Shown here one piece after another: positions 1 to 12,355 of a stretch of DNA of 64,000 bases. Position 1 is the stretch's first letter. The number at the start of each line of letters is the position of its first letter. The notes under the pieces were generated by a model. It had not been told where the DNA came from and searched no databases. It was given only the letters and a program-made list of their open reading frames with translations. A program made the translations under genes and the position numbers. Origin of the DNA: Trichobilharzia szidati (lineage: Eukaryota; Platyhelminthes; Trematoda; Strigeidida; Schistosomatidae); assembly GCA_944472155.2 (NCBI GenBank), contig OX235271.1, forward strand, positions 122,579,329 through 122,643,328. The letters run 5' to 3'.

Positions 1-186
1 AACAATCATGACATAGGAGAGTATTTCCGTGCAACGGACACTTTACACTTATCACTGGTGAAGGTTAAGGATAAAATAGAAGAAGACAAGCAACAGAATT
101 GTGTGTACCAGATCAATTGTAGGGATTGTGACGCTGTATATGTAGGAGAAACTTCCAGACAGGTAAATATAAGAGTGAAAGCATAA
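1..186 (+). pseudogene. Penelope-like element, GIY-YIG domain fragment
   Basis: The frame is open from base 1 to a TAA at 184-186. It ends in a CVYQINC...VYVGETSRQ stretch, the metal-finger-like cysteines and GIY-YIG core that close the ORF of Penelope-like retroelements. The family domain nicks DNA to prime reverse transcription. Only the start of the domain is present because the stop falls just after the core, so this is a relic. The same fragment at 19302-19486 extends further upstream (to about 19150), so this copy is cut by the window edge and the element continues to the left. Confidence 0.75.
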
Positions 187-559
187 ACAGTATGTTACGG
201 TGGTTCCAAAACCTCTGCAGACTTAAAGAAGCTATTTAATCGAGGCTTTATTTCCCTTGATAATTCGTCTAAATTAGCTAATAATTGACAAATTTTAAAG
301 TCCTAAGTGTTTACTTCTTAATATACATTACTCACTTTCATAATAAGTAAGGTGCCAAGTATTTCATAATTCTCCCGGCGTTGCCAAATTAGATTTTTGT
401 CACTACTCACATTTGCTATGATGCCAGTAAATAATTAAGATGAATATTTTGTATAGGATCATGAATTTTGGCACATGATTCGCTCATAGTATTTAAACAT
501 TAACGTAGTTACACCCTAGTGCCCAGTCAATGCATTAATCACAGTCTTATGGGAGGACA

Positions 560-737
560 AATGTGTGTCTGAATAGCTCAGTGATAGTATCTCTGACTTC
601 AGCTCTGGGCGACGCGAGTTCGAATCTCTGAGAGGGGTGGGCGTCAGTTCCTTTGAGGTCGCCGATACGCCTTGATGACGAATGCCAAAAAGCACGACAT
701 TTGGGTTGGATGCCTCCCGGTTATAACCTCCAACCAC
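560..737 (+). mobile_element. tRNA-derived SINE (family 2)
   Basis: The head resembles a tRNA with polymerase III boxes: an A-box-like TAGCTCAGTGATAG near 574 and a B-box-like AGTTCGAATCTC near 618. It is followed by a non-tRNA body. The same unit lies at 19865-20041 and, reversed, at 27171-27350. There is no intact tRNA fold, so it is a SINE rather than a tRNA gene. Confidence 0.7.
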
Positions 738-907
738 ACATCAGTAAAGATATATAAATAGTTTATTAGGTCAATTTTGGTAATTTGCTAAAGATCCTAC
801 TGCAGTCGTTAAAGCATTTTCAATTTACCTTTAGTTACAACATAGTCATATAAATGGTGGTATTAATAGACAAATTTATTTGCAATTTTCATCTGCATAT
901 GCTATAG

Positions 908-3900
908 ATTTATGAAACATTTGGTCCTGTCCGTGCCCCATTTTATCTTGTGGTTCTTTCTGAATCATTCTGTATACGTCCTCAAAGACCGAATAAACCT
1001 ATCACTGCCACAATTGATTTAACTACTACGATGCTGACTGAGTGTTCTGAAGAAGTAGTGATAGAGAATAAAGAGGTGGATTCCCCTGAAGTTCCAGTTG
1101 AGATAACTACCAATAATAATTTGGATTCAGTGGATAATGAACACGGTCAAAACGATAGTGTAAATGAGAATTGTCAAATTGTTTCGTCTTCCGCTAACAG
1201 TGATACTTCAAATGATAATGAAGAAAAGAAAAATGCTAATCAGTCCTTGAAAGAGATGTCTGTGTTTTATGCACCTGATATGCCTGAACTCACTCTTCCA
1301 GTTTTTTATAACAAATTAGTTGCAAATAATACTAAAGGATCTGATGCATCATGGGTAGGAGATATAGAGCCTCCGCCAGAAGTAAGTTTTAAAATTCGAG
1401 GGTTTACTGATTTACATGTTTATATTTGATTTATCATCATCATCATTATTGGTGAAGTAGAATAAGCAAACTTCAAACATCATCTACCTACTTTAATGGT
1501 AAATTACACGAACTATAACAGATTTGACTCACATGTCTGCAGGCGAAATCATTGTGTAATATTACTCTGTTGATTGTAGCAGATATCAAATAGTCCAACT
1601 CTTTACGTGAAACGTATTACTTTATCATTTCTTGATATTAATGTGCTCAAAGTGTGTGAATACGTGGATGACGCAGTTGTTTGAAAATGGTAAAGCAACT
1701 AATTTCTTCTATACAAACCAATAAGAAGACGAAATTTGTCTGCATGGTGTAATGTATTTGCGCAACACATTTCAAACAATTTGATCACACACGGACTTGT
1801 CATAGGAATTTATATATATATATATGTCTATAAAATTAATAGAGTTTAGGGATGGGAAAATAGACTCAGGTCAAGCTAAAAGAACATATTGGAAGTCAAA
1901 ATAACAATGAAGACCACTGAACCAAGGAAGGGAAGTAATAGTACATCTAGCCTGGTATCAAACCAGAGTTTACCAAGGAAGGTTTAATGTGATGACGAAT
2001 TGTTTTCAAACGCATAAAGTTGGTTTAAACTTTTCAATCGCTAGGGCTTCCACAAACTTTAGGATGCACTCGAAACGTTTTATAGATAGGTTTAAAGACG
2101 TAAGCATCAATTTTATGTCTTGTTTGGATGAAAATCGTGTAAGCGCTCTATTGTTGCAAGGGTAACTAATGGTATCTATAAAGTAATGTAACCTATATTT
2201 TAAAATTTTATTAAATAATGTCAGCGTAAGCGCCTCATTTCTCCATACGATGTAGCTTACCAATAGGCGTTATCCTTGTGCTGCGGAGGTGAAGCACCAA
2301 ACAGTGAAAGCTTGTTTTCCTCATTTTCTGTGGGAGTAAATTTTTGTTTAGCCGGTGTTTAGTGACTAATCAGTTCGCTACGGCATACAATACTCACCGA
2401 TTTAATGAACAGTTTTTAAACAATTTTGCAAAGTTGTACTGTAATGTTTCAGCTGTTCAAATTGGTGTTTCCCACATGTTGATATCGTGTGAAACTATCT
2501 TGATGCAGTGGTGTTACAGATGCTGAAGTCATCCACGAGAGTGGTTTGAATCTTATATGGTTGACAAGATTGCACTTAAGATTATTGTTTTGAGTTTAGT
2601 GTCGTTTTTTTAAATTTCAGGCTCTTGATTTTTCTGATGATGAACAAGAAAAGCAGCATAAACGCAAATTAAAAATGAAGCACTCAGCACCGACATCAGG
2701 TAATATATTCAGTTAGGTGAATACATGTGTTTTAACAATCTTTTATCACATAGGGGGATTGATTTTCATGCTATGGCACTCGCATTTAGATGATTTTACC
2801 GTTGGTAGTTGTTCGTTATAACCTTATCTTCAAGGTTATTTCTCAGGAGATGAACCAACCCAAACTGAATTTTCGCAGTAGTAATTTTTTACAAATATCC
2901 TGCTCTTTTTATGTCTTCCATTTATAACGGCCATTTCTCGCAGTCGTAAGCAAGATTTGATATGCTAGCTAATATTATAGTCAATGTAGTCATTAATGCA
3001 TCATCACTCTACTTGGACACCTCTGGTATTGCTTTTTCTCGTGGAAGATTAAGGATTGCTCTTGCAAACTCAGGTACAGTAGGAAGACCAACGTCTACAC
3101 CTCATTCGCATAGGGGTTGGATTATTTGACCTTAGGACCCTTGAAATGCCCTTCAAAATAACTTCTTCAGCATTGCAGTCGTACCTCGTGAGAAATCTTT
3201 GCAGTTTCATCCTTATCAAAGATTATTTTACTTAGCACAAGTTTTTTACTGTTTTTCTCTATTGAGCCTAAAGAGTTGAGGCGAATGATCCACTGCCGAC
3301 GCGATGTCCGACTATCGACCAAAGGGCGTGTGTACTGCTCAACAGTCCGCTCCGTCCTCCTTTATGGCTGTGAGACCTGGCCATTGAGAGCAGAAGACAT
3401 GAAAAGATTAGCTGTCTTCGATCATAGGTGTCTGCGTTCTATCTCCCGCGCGAAGTGGTATAATAAGGTGAGCAATATTGAGGTTAGGCGTCGAGTGCTA
3501 GGTAAGGCGGGGAAATCAATCGTCGAAACGGTGAAATTACTTCGACTGAGATGGTTAGGACATGTGCTACGTATGCCTAGTCATCGCCTTCCTCGACGGG
3601 CAATGTTAGCTGATATAGGGCCAGGCTGGAAAAGAGCTAGCGGCGGTCAAACGAAAACATGGCACCAATCAATGAAATCTACAACAGTTAATCTAAGCCA
3701 CGTAGTAAGATGTAGACTTCCTGGTTGGGGTCCTCGGGACGGTAAAAACCAATGGTTGGAAACAATTGGTGACATGGCTCAAAATCGTTCTCAGTGGCGC
3801 AGATGCATCCACTCCTTGTGACTTATGATTTCCAATTAAACTTTTGTTCTCCGTTACTACTATTCCTTTGTCTCACACCTCTGTCTACTGTCTATATTAT

Positions 3901-5722
3901 GCATTTCTTCTACTTCCTTCTCTTGCTTTGCGTGCTACATAGATTGTGGCGACTTGAACTGCCGCACATATGTGCAAAGTTCTATGTCGAAAACCGACCG
4001 ACCACTGCCGATGCCTTTTTTATTTCTTTGGCTCGCATCACTCATCACTGTTCATGGTCTTTGTAGAGACTTTTCGTTTATATTTTATCAGCTTTCACTT
4101 CTTTGCTATTTTCGAAGCTCATCGGTCTCAGTCTGTTTGCAATCTATCAGCTAGGAAAAAGCTGCAAAACTCCATCGCCATTTATTAACCTTTGATTAGA
4201 GGCTATCTAAAGCGTTTACTACCGTTTCTATAGCCACTGGATTCCTTAAGATGCGTATTGCTGAGGTGTGAAAAATATATTTTGTTTACGTGTTTGAGTA
4301 TTTACCTGTACAGGTGTTCTAAACGCTTCAAATCCAGTAACCAAGGATTAGAGATGAAATTCACAAATTTAAGTTATTTGTCGGAACATTTCGCAAATTT
4401 ATATATTTCCGCTCATTTTCATGCCTAATAGCTAATTTATCCATTATTTGATTACGAAGTAGGTATTTCCTTTCTTTTTGAATTTATGTAGTAGAACCAT
4501 CAAGTTCAGCTCAAAAGCATATAAACCGATCGAAAAATTTGGATAATAAACGCGGCAGATCCTCGTTAGATGCAAAAAGACATCACACACCGTCGTCAAG
4601 CTTTCATCAAACACGTGCACCCTGTGATTATCCATCTCAGCAACAACAACAACAGATTCAACAAGTTTATAACTTCACATCATCTTTACAGCCATATCCA
4701 GCAACTCAGTGGAATGTCTATCCCAACATGCAACCTCAGTGGCATAATACAGCATATGGAACAACTCCTGTAATGCAAAGTCCATATTTCAATACACCAC
4801 AAACACTTCCTCAGCAATACCCATTTCCATGTAAGTTTGTTGTCTCATGTTAAAAGTGTTCTTCATCTAACCTCATATGGTTATCAGGAATAATCGTGTT
4901 AACTTCGTGATCCTCTGGCATGATGAACGTATTTCAATCACTAGCGGAATTACTAATCCTTTCCACACACTGACAAAAAAATCAGAGTAGAGTTGTTTCT
5001 AAGTAACTCGAGAACTTTTTTTCTTACAGGGCAGTAGTGTTCGATATTTTATTTTATGACGCGTGCTATGAGTAGTTAGCTATAAACCGGTAGATGTGCT
5101 AGTCAGCAAAGTTCCTCAACTGGATTATATTGATCCAAGTTAACTATTCTGTTCACTGATGTAGCCATTTCGATAAGTTTTAGACAAAAAATGTATGTGT
5201 ATCTCCTCAATAATGACAAGATATGTGTAAACACATACAGATTACATTTGAACAAGATAGATTTCTGCACAAGTTGTATTCTTAAACAAAAATGAAAGAA
5301 TGAAGTGAAATCAACATTAAGACACAATGATTCGATTCCGATTACCTGTTATTCTTGTTTCAAACCATGAAGTTTGCACAGTTAGTAGTCCTGAAATTTC
5401 CAGTCATTGTCAGCTAAAAGTTGACGGTGAAACTTTTTTTACCAGAAGTAATTTATAAGATCTATAAACGACCGAAAAATCCTGATGTTCTCATACTTAT
5501 TCGTTTAACAGAGAATCCTCCAGTTAGCTTCGATCAAGAGGATCCAAAAAGCCTATGTTAAGAATATTCTCATATAAGATAGTTTGAAGTCTTTTGAAGT
5601 GAATTATCACGTCAAGAAAGTTATCTACAAGTTCATCTTTATTTGCATTTGTTTAAATAGATAATACGCCCACAAGACCACCGTATCAACGCAATCCTTG
5701 GCAACCGTATGCACCGTCGTGA
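908..5722 (+). CDS. NAF1: NAF1 3' half, partial upstream copy (four exons)
   Basis: Exons 908-1381, 2621-2699, 4492-4830 and 5661-5722 join in frame with GT/AG borders (phases 0, 0, 1, 1) and end at a TGA. The first encodes [13 protein letters not shown], the Gar1/Naf1 core motif (FGPV..PFY), and ends in KGSDASW...EPPPE. The second continues ALDFSDDE, which is the NAF1 signature. The third is a Q/P-rich tail with a QQQQQQ run, the last [17 protein letters not shown]. Human NAF1 uses this core to bind dyskerin during H/ACA RNP assembly. All four exons are open, and exon 1 is one codon longer than its counterpart at 20210-20680. The upstream exons would lie left of the window, if they exist. 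It could be a truncated duplicate, an allele, or a full second gene. Confidence 0.75.
1850..2110 (-). pseudogene. Penelope-like element C-terminal tail
   Basis: On the minus strand the frame reads [18 protein letters not shown], a stop, then [11 protein letters not shown]. This is the conserved Penelope-like C-terminus (AEAIAI..FKP ... NLPW). A TGA replaces the glutamine codon seen in the related copy at 14239-14433. It lies inside NAF1 intron sequence and recurs at 20855-21120. Confidence 0.7.
3279..4005 (+). mobile_element. 5'-truncated RTE-like LINE insertion
   Basis: This insert is absent from the matching place in the downstream copy (near 22504). It encodes the C-terminal end of the RTE-type reverse transcriptase ORF, from [19 protein letters not shown] through [19 protein letters not shown] to WRRCIHSL and a TGA at 3819-3821, all in one open frame. 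A 3' UTR of about 185 bp follows, ending in CCGACCGACC. 5' truncation is typical of target-primed reverse transcription. The same subfamily end appears reversed at 63695-64000. Confidence 0.85.
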
Positions 5723-7108
5723 TAAAACTTTTTATTCTAATGTTTGATGGCAGAGTGTTTTTATATGCATAAAGATGTATTTATCACGGATGATTTTTCT
5801 TTTGTCTTCTTTTTGCGTATCATCTAAGTAGATGTGGTAAAGATAGGATAAATAGTCATACTATTTTCCTTATTTCAAAATGGATGAACGTGTAACTCAT
5901 GGGACGCACACAACACAAGTACCACTTCTTTACAAGAGTTGACTTTGTAATTATCCGTTGATGTTAAGTTGAGTTAAACAATGGAAGGCAGGTCACGTAT
6001 GTTGAATAAGAAGAGCAGTCGTTTTGTGTGGCTAGGATATAAGAAATTTTAGCTTTACACTTTGCTTTCATCATGAGTGCTACTAGTCAAGCGAACTTAC
6101 ATTTAGTTTCATGAGAACAAATAAACGTGTATTTTCAAACCAAGAAAGAAGCAGTAACAGTTATTGCTAAAGTGGCATCGTGAGGTATTTTACGTACAAC
6201 TTGTCATATGACCTTGAATCGTTAGTTCATGCAGGTTTTTTCTTCATCTACGAATCTCCCCTAATGAATTTGAATAAAGCTGTCGGAACAGGATAAGGCG
6301 GAACAATTTTATTTCTTCAGGATCTTGTCAACTGCTTACAAATTGATTAATGAGAGTAAATAGTTCTATTGTATATTTTTAACATTTTTTAGTTTATTGA
6401 ACAAAGAAGTATTGTTGATCAATAACTAAGGATGATCTTTGTGAAATATACTCAGAGATTCTCTAGAAAAGGGACAAGGATAGCAATAAGATTTTGAGAT
6501 GCATAAATTCTAAGGTAACGTAAATCATTCGAAAATTTTTAATAAACAAACAAAGTAGGCGAAAAATATTGTGAGTTAAGCTCATTTGGTTATGTATCAA
6601 GCATGGAGCATAGGGTTCTACAAATGATGATGTAATTAGGAGTGAAAGTAAATCTACGTTTGTCAGGAGATGATATATCAGTGGTTGGGAGCCAAGTTAC
6701 CGAAATTGGGGAAAATATACTACGGGTTAGTTTTGAATGCATTAATCACATTTTAATTGTTTGATAACAGTAATCTGTGTGAACTTCATGAGATTTGAGC
6801 TTGTTAGTGAGTTTATTATCTGGAAAGAATTAAAGATAAAGAAAATACAGAATTAAGGATTCTATTTAAAAAGAAACCCATAGATTCCTTTATTTAATGA
6901 AGCTAACTTCCGCCCATCAATACGACAATGTTATCCAGCACTGAAAACATGACCTTGACAAACGACAGGGATACGTGACACTTATACCTCCTACTGAATG
7001 TGATCAAGTCTGATTGCATGCATGTAGCTTCTTCATACCACTGACCTATACACATGATACTTCATCGATCACATCTAAATGAAACAACAACTCAGGAATT
7101 TTACTCCA
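5723..7108. other. NAF1 3' flank in upstream copy, no gene seen
   Basis: AT-rich sequence after the NAF1 stop, matching 24221-25627. No coding region or recognisable repeat was found. Confidence 0.5.
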
Positions 7109-7607
7109 NNNNNNNNNNNNNNNNNNNNNNNNNNNNNNNNNNNNNNNNNNNNNNNNNNNNNNNNNNNNNNNNNNNNNNNNNNNNNNNNNNNNNNNNNNNN
7201 NNNNNNNNNNNNNNNNNNNNNNNNNNNNNNNNNNNNNNNNNNNNNNNNNNNNNNNNNNNNNNNNNNNNNNNNNNNNNNNNNNNNNNNNNNNNNNNNNNNN
7301 NNNNNNNNNNNNNNNNNNNNNNNNNNNNNNNNNNNNNNNNNNNNNNNNNNNNNNNNNNNNNNNNNNNNNNNNNNNNNNNNNNNNNNNNNNNNNNNNNNNN
7401 NNNNNNNNNNNNNNNNNNNNNNNNNNNNNNNNNNNNNNNNNNNNNNNNNNNNNNNNNNNNNNNNNNNNNNNNNNNNNNNNNNNNNNNNNNNNNNNNNNNN
7501 NNNNNNNNNNNNNNNNNNNNNNNNNNNNNNNNNNNNNNNNNNNNNNNNNNNNNNNNNNNNNNNNNNNNNNNNNNNNNNNNNNNNNNNNNNNNNNNNNNNN
7601 NNNNNNN
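7109..7607. other. Assembly gap (499 N)
   Basis: A run of N. The block at 1-7108 stops exactly at its left edge, so order and spacing across it are not proven. Apparent open frames that cross it are meaningless. Confidence 0.99.
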
Positions 7608-9114
7608 TTTCAGGGTTATTTACCGAATTCCGAAGTCGTTATCACGTACAGTTCGCTTGCATCTCCTACACATATGATCGACTAAACCGGAACTTTGTAT
7701 CCAAAAAGAACACGTTCAGATGCTGTTCCTACCGTGGACAAATTTGGATTGATGATTCATCTTACTAAGAGTGCTCCTTCCCCTTAACCCTCTTAGTTTT
7801 TTTCCTTTGCTTATCATTACAAATATTATTATTATTCGTCATAATTTATGCCCTTCATGCAAACATTCTCTCAATACTATCGAATTTTTCATTTATACTA
7901 TCCGGACTTATTATTAGTGATATTATCTCTTTTCTCAATATATGCCTCCACCTGTTTCATTTCACATATTCGCTATTTCATTATGAACCTCTCATTGCAG
8001 TCTTACTATCTCCTGTTTAACACAGACCACTTTGTACTAGCCATTCACCTGACACCTTTTATAACCTTGAACTGACTTGTCAATTTTCCTACCCTACACT
8101 CTACAAATCTATTATGATTAATCGCCACTATTGTCTCCCGTTTTACAATATTTTGTAATCGATTTCAGCCTAGCACGTTTGTCACACAAATACGACTATT
8201 TATTTTGATATACCATAACTAATCTGTTATTCTACGTTAAAATGTATCCACCGCATAACTGGCCTTTATTGTAACGACAACAAATATTACATCTTATAAT
8301 TGTAAGAACCTGGAGAGAAATTATTGAAAAGCATATTCTTCGTTCAGATTGACTTTTAATTCATAATATGGGGATATTCCACACTATCAAATGATAAGAT
8401 TTGCCAGGTGTCTCTAACTTGCTCACTGAGCGTTTTAAGGCTACTGGTGCGGTATTACTTCACTGGTACTTACTGGTGCATGATGTTTAAATTGGCCTCA
8501 CAAGTACTTTGGTAATAAATAAATCTCTACAAGAAAAACAGAAATGTCTTCAGGAACATTATTCATATAGCAATCAACGGAATTAACCATAAGAAGTCTG
8601 CTAAATTCTGTTTGATTTAGAAGTTGCGAAAAATAGTTTTCGTTCTTCACTATTAACTAGCTCTCTTTTAACGGATGTTTGGTATTAGAATCATTAGGGT
8701 CTATCAAATCAACTCGAAATTGAATTCTATGGTTTACGACCACGAGTGTAACAAGGCATGAATATTTTGGGTAGTTGTAAACGGGAAATATGAGAAAACG
8801 TTTTGAATTGATCCTTAGATTGTAAGGCGGCTCCTGGTCCTGCCTCAAATGTTACACTTATTGAAATGCAGACATGGTACATTATAGGCAGCAAGAAATG
8901 CACCACGCATTGGCAAAGTAAGACTTTAGCAGCCACCTAAGTACATGACCTTTCGACAAGCAGTTGAAGTTGCGGATCGTATGAGCGAACAAGATTATTC
9001 CTTCTGAATTTGCTTGGTCAGTCCCGGCGAAGTGGAGTGTGTGTGAATAATCGACTAATTGGAATTACTAAAACGTGTATATTCAGATATATTGTTTGAG
9101 GATAGAAGGCTTGG
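7608..9114. other. Unassigned AT-rich sequence
   Basis: No gene I can support. A short open stretch at 7608-7768 (ending RGQIWIDDSSY), followed by a T-rich flank with an ATT run near 7825, looks like the decayed 3' end of a retroelement. I cannot name the family. Confidence 0.3.
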
Positions 9115-9122
9115 AGCCTATG

Positions 9123-11018
9123 TTAATCCTTTCCTAGTAAACTTCTGTGGTTGTCCAAACCCTCCTTGAATGAATCAGTTGAGGTTGCAGACACCACTTC
9201 TTCTGGGAGTCGGTTCCAAGAGTTTATGACTCCGTGTGAGAACCAGTACTCAACAGCAATATGATTGCTTGGCTTTTGAACTCTCATACAATGTCTTCTA
9301 AGGTGTTCCGACTTGGTGGGAAGGAAAAGAGAATAAATCAGGTTCGTAGTCATTATTTAGAATTTTAAACATTGTAATTAAATCTCCTCTCTGCCTAAGG
9401 TATGGTAGGGAGAAGAGTTTTAAACTGTCTAGTCTTTCGTCGTATGATGAGTTAGTCATACCGAGGACCATACGTGTTGCCTTCCTTTGAATCCTTTCTA
9501 GAATATGTGAGTTCCCTTTAAGACAAGGACTGGCTGCCTGGATACTGTTTTGTAGTCTTGATGTCACCAGAGATGTATATAAGGAGGTGAACATATCTCT
9601 GGTGATTCTAGTAAAGGCTCTGTGAATTGCCCATAAGGATCTGAAAATACGTGCGGCCACCGCGCACCATGTTGTGTTCTGGATAACACAATATTGTTTT
9701 CCAGATATGCCATGATACCTTTCTTGATGATTCTTTCCGGTGTCTTGATTAAAGTACTGGTGATACTAATAGGCCTGTAATTTGAAGGGCTTTGCCTTGT
9801 TCCTAATTTGTGGATGAGGGTTACTATGGCATCTTTCCAGTTATACGTTAACAGTCCATTTAGGAGAGATAGCTCGAAGATCGTAATCAATAGGCCAGCT
9901 ATGTGAGCTGATAGTTCCTTGATGATGAAGCTTTCGATAAAGATTATCAGGACCCATTGATTTGTCTGCATCTAGTTTCATTAAGCAGTTGAGCACGTCA
10001 ACGGAATCTATCCCGTGTTCCTCTGATGCAGTCAGAGCTGATCCTATGGGGAGTAACGACTCCTGTGTAAAGACTTGGGAGTAGTCTACCATTGCTTCTG
10101 CTTTTTCTTGATCTTCTTCGATTGTGTCATTGTCAGTAGTCAAGTTTGGGACACCATTGTATGTTTTATTACTGAAGTTCATGTACGAGAAAATTTTTTT
10201 AGGTTGTGCCTTTGCATTTTGAGTCAGACGTGTTTCGCACTTCATTCTTGATTGGCGGATTTCTGCAATAACTTTATTCCTAGCAGTGTTATATAATTGC
10301 CTGGTCTCAGGAGTCTCAAGTGTGGCAAACAGGTTCCAACATTTGTGTTTGCTTCTGAGTAACTTACGAATCTCTCGGTTTATCCAAGGGGGCAATGTTT
10401 CCGACCCTTTGGGACAGACCAAGGGATAAAAGGTTCAGTTACCCGGGCGTAAAGTTGTTTAAGTTGGTCCCATGCGGCTTCTACTTGTGACTCTGGGTTG
10501 ATTTACCAGTTCACTGAGTTGGCTGATGAGATGACCGCATTTATATCAGCTTTCCAAACGTTTGGTCGAGCTGGGGTTTTGGTCCATTATGCTGTTACTG
10601 TGAACTTGAAAGTGAGCACAGCGTGGTCACTTCTTCCTAAAGGAGGAAGATGTATGAGATCCACATCCTCAACACGGGAGAATACTAAGTCCATAGTTGA
10701 TGAAGAGTACTGTGAGTTATAGCGCGTGGGCTTAATGACATGTTGGACTAGGGCTAGCGAAATGCTACATTCCTGCAGTTCATGATCAAAGTTGTCTGAA
10801 GATGGTGTTGTAAGACTTGTCCAGTCAACTGTTTGGGCGTTGAAGTCGCTGACTACAAGACTTTGACATTCCGATGTCCAGAAGGCTAGCTTCTCTATTA
10901 GGAAGTCATCTATACTACAGTCAGGATTGCGGTATACAGCAATGAAGTCAATATCTTGGCATATACATTTAAGTCTGCAGCGTAGAAGTTTGCATGAGAG
11001 CAAGAGCTTCGATGCCAC
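9123..11018 (-). pseudogene. CR1-like ORF2 (endonuclease plus partial reverse transcriptase)
   Basis: The 5' part (11018-10587) shows endonuclease motifs: VVSDFNAQTVDW (GDFN-type), STMDLVF and SDHAVL, the catalytic histidine region. The segment 10422-9841 carries DKSMGPDNL, the GPD motif at the start of the reverse transcriptase. At 9971-9670 come KLGTRQSPSNYRPISI and LSRTQHG. The sequence then jumps to AARIFRSLWAIHRAFT (9660). That skips the palm and the YADD box expected in between, roughly 200-250 residues. The C-terminal part (9660-9123) reads RRGDLITMFKIL and SWNRLPEEVV. At least three frame changes separate these pieces. Endonuclease and RT identity is firm; the CR1 assignment rests on the C-terminal motif. 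Confidence 0.75.
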
Positions 11019-11310
11019 GCACGGTTAAGCATTTCTTGAAGTAGGTGACTGCGCCACCTCATTTGCGGCTTAGTCGGTTCACTCTATGCACTTCGAAGTT
11101 TGGCAGGTTAACCTCGTCATCAGTGACATCGGGTGTGAGCGATGTTTCTGTGATAATAATTACTTTCGGAGTTTATCATATTACACAGTTCAGTCCGTTT
11201 GTTCAAGAGGCCGCGGGTGTAGCAAACTGTCTATTCAGTTTGGTGCTTCCGCAGATTACCCACAGAGGTTTCGGGATCATCAAACTTTGACAATCCGAAA
11301 ACCCTTAACC

Positions 11311-12341
11311 TTAAGGTTTTTTTCGGTTTCGTTCGCTTAATTCTAGGGCTGCAGACTGTCTTTTGACACGGTCTGCTAGGCATAAGTCGGCATTGACGTA
11401 TATGCCTGATCCTTTGAGAGTTCGCGAGTTGCTTAGAATCGCATCCCTCTCTTCTTTTGAGTTTAGTACGACTTTGAGAAGGCGTACCAGCTGATATGCT
11501 ATCGAGTCAGGCTTTTGGCCGATTCTATATAAGCTGTGTATGGTTATGCTTGATATTGTTTTTGGCAGCAGCTTATCTAAGAGGCGTTTGACTAAGCTAA
11601 GGTCGTGTTTGAACCTGATCTTGGGATCAGAAGCCGGTGATTCTTCCACTTCGTGTAGAATGAGCGACCTGTTAGAGAGGTCAGGCTTGCTTGCCATGGC
11701 TTTCTTGCTCTACGGCGTAAGTTTCTTTCCGTCTTTCGTGGACGGTGTGGCCATTATGGTGTCCTTTTCTTGCCTTTTGCCGGCGACTACATAACGCAAT
11801 CCATTGGCGTCCTCCTCGCTAACCGTAGTCGATTGTGTCTGCCTGCTATCCACCGGTGTGGACGAGGTTTGGTCTACAGGTCCGTGGGTGACTTGAGCTG
11901 CGGATTTTCGACCCCTGGTACTCCTCCTCTTCGGCCAGTCTTTCTATTACTGTCACTGGAGGACTTACCCGGTATCGTAGGGGTGTCTGAAATACGTTGG
12001 GTGCTCTTCTGTGGTGAAGGGAACTCACTCCCTGACAGACTCATCAGGAACGTGTACTTTTTGTCGATGACGCTAGTGACGTCATCGGTGTCTGAACAGT
12101 AGTTGCTCTTCCCCTGTGGTAGAAGACCCTTGCAGTCCATGAGCTTTAGAGCCCCACTGAGAGTGGCAATGGCTTCCGTCATACGAAACTTAGTCGTACT
12201 ACAGCAATCATTGAACAGGCAGTTCGCCAGAGGCTTGCAGCAGCGGTTGTATGCTGCAGGAGTTAGGTTTGTGCACATGCTATGAAACCATCTCTTGAAA
12301 TTATCACACTGCATTCCTTCTTCAATTGGAAATTGGCACAT
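11311..12341 (-). pseudogene. CR1-like ORF1 with PHD-type zinc finger
   Basis: On the minus strand, 12341-11874 opens with CQFPIEEGMQCDNFKRWFHS followed by MCTNL, the CD.(C)..W.H..C arrangement of a PHD finger as found in CR1-clade ORF1 proteins. It ends in a TAG at 11874. After a broken stretch, 11697-11311 encodes a segment with KEERDAILSNSRTLKGSGIY and DRVKRQ, similar in style to nucleic-acid-binding parts of LINE ORF1. The two pieces are in different frames. The role in the family is RNA binding and chaperoning; here it is dead. Confidence 0.65.
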
Positions 12342-12355
12342 AGTTCTTCCACAGC

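Larger units (their letters stand above)
1..7108 (+). repeat. Upstream copy of a ~7 kb duplicated block
   Basis: This block aligns collinearly with 19302-25627: same Penelope fragment, same SINE, same four NAF1 exons and the same intron sequence. Differences are point changes plus three large indels. About 270 bp near 1550-1830 is missing from the downstream copy, an RTE fragment at 3279-4005 is present only here, and a SINE is present only downstream. The copy ends exactly at the N gap, so the true right boundary is unknown. It may be a real tandem duplication or an uncollapsed second haplotype placed next to its allele. Confidence 0.85.
9115..12355 (-). mobile_element. CR1-like LINE relic with RT core deleted
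   Basis: Read on the minus strand, the order is a PHD-type zinc finger ORF1 segment, a second ORF1 segment, an endonuclease, the reverse transcriptase N-terminal part, and the CR1/L2-type C-terminus. This order and the C-terminal LRQRGDLI...VINSWNRLPEEVV motif fit the CR1 group (SR1-like in flukes). Frames are broken in several places. The reverse transcriptase palm is missing, so the element cannot be autonomous. Confidence 0.8.

Noticed and set aside
574..650. Possible tRNA gene
   Set aside because: It has A and B boxes but no closed acceptor stem, and it is followed by a repeated body found elsewhere. It is the head of a SINE.
7054..7768. Long open frames across 7109-7607
   Set aside because: They consist almost entirely of N and carry no information.
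10498..12102. Plus-strand open stretches at 10498, 11045, 11540 and 11770
   Set aside because: They are antisense shadows of the CR1-like ORFs, which show recognisable domains on the minus strand.
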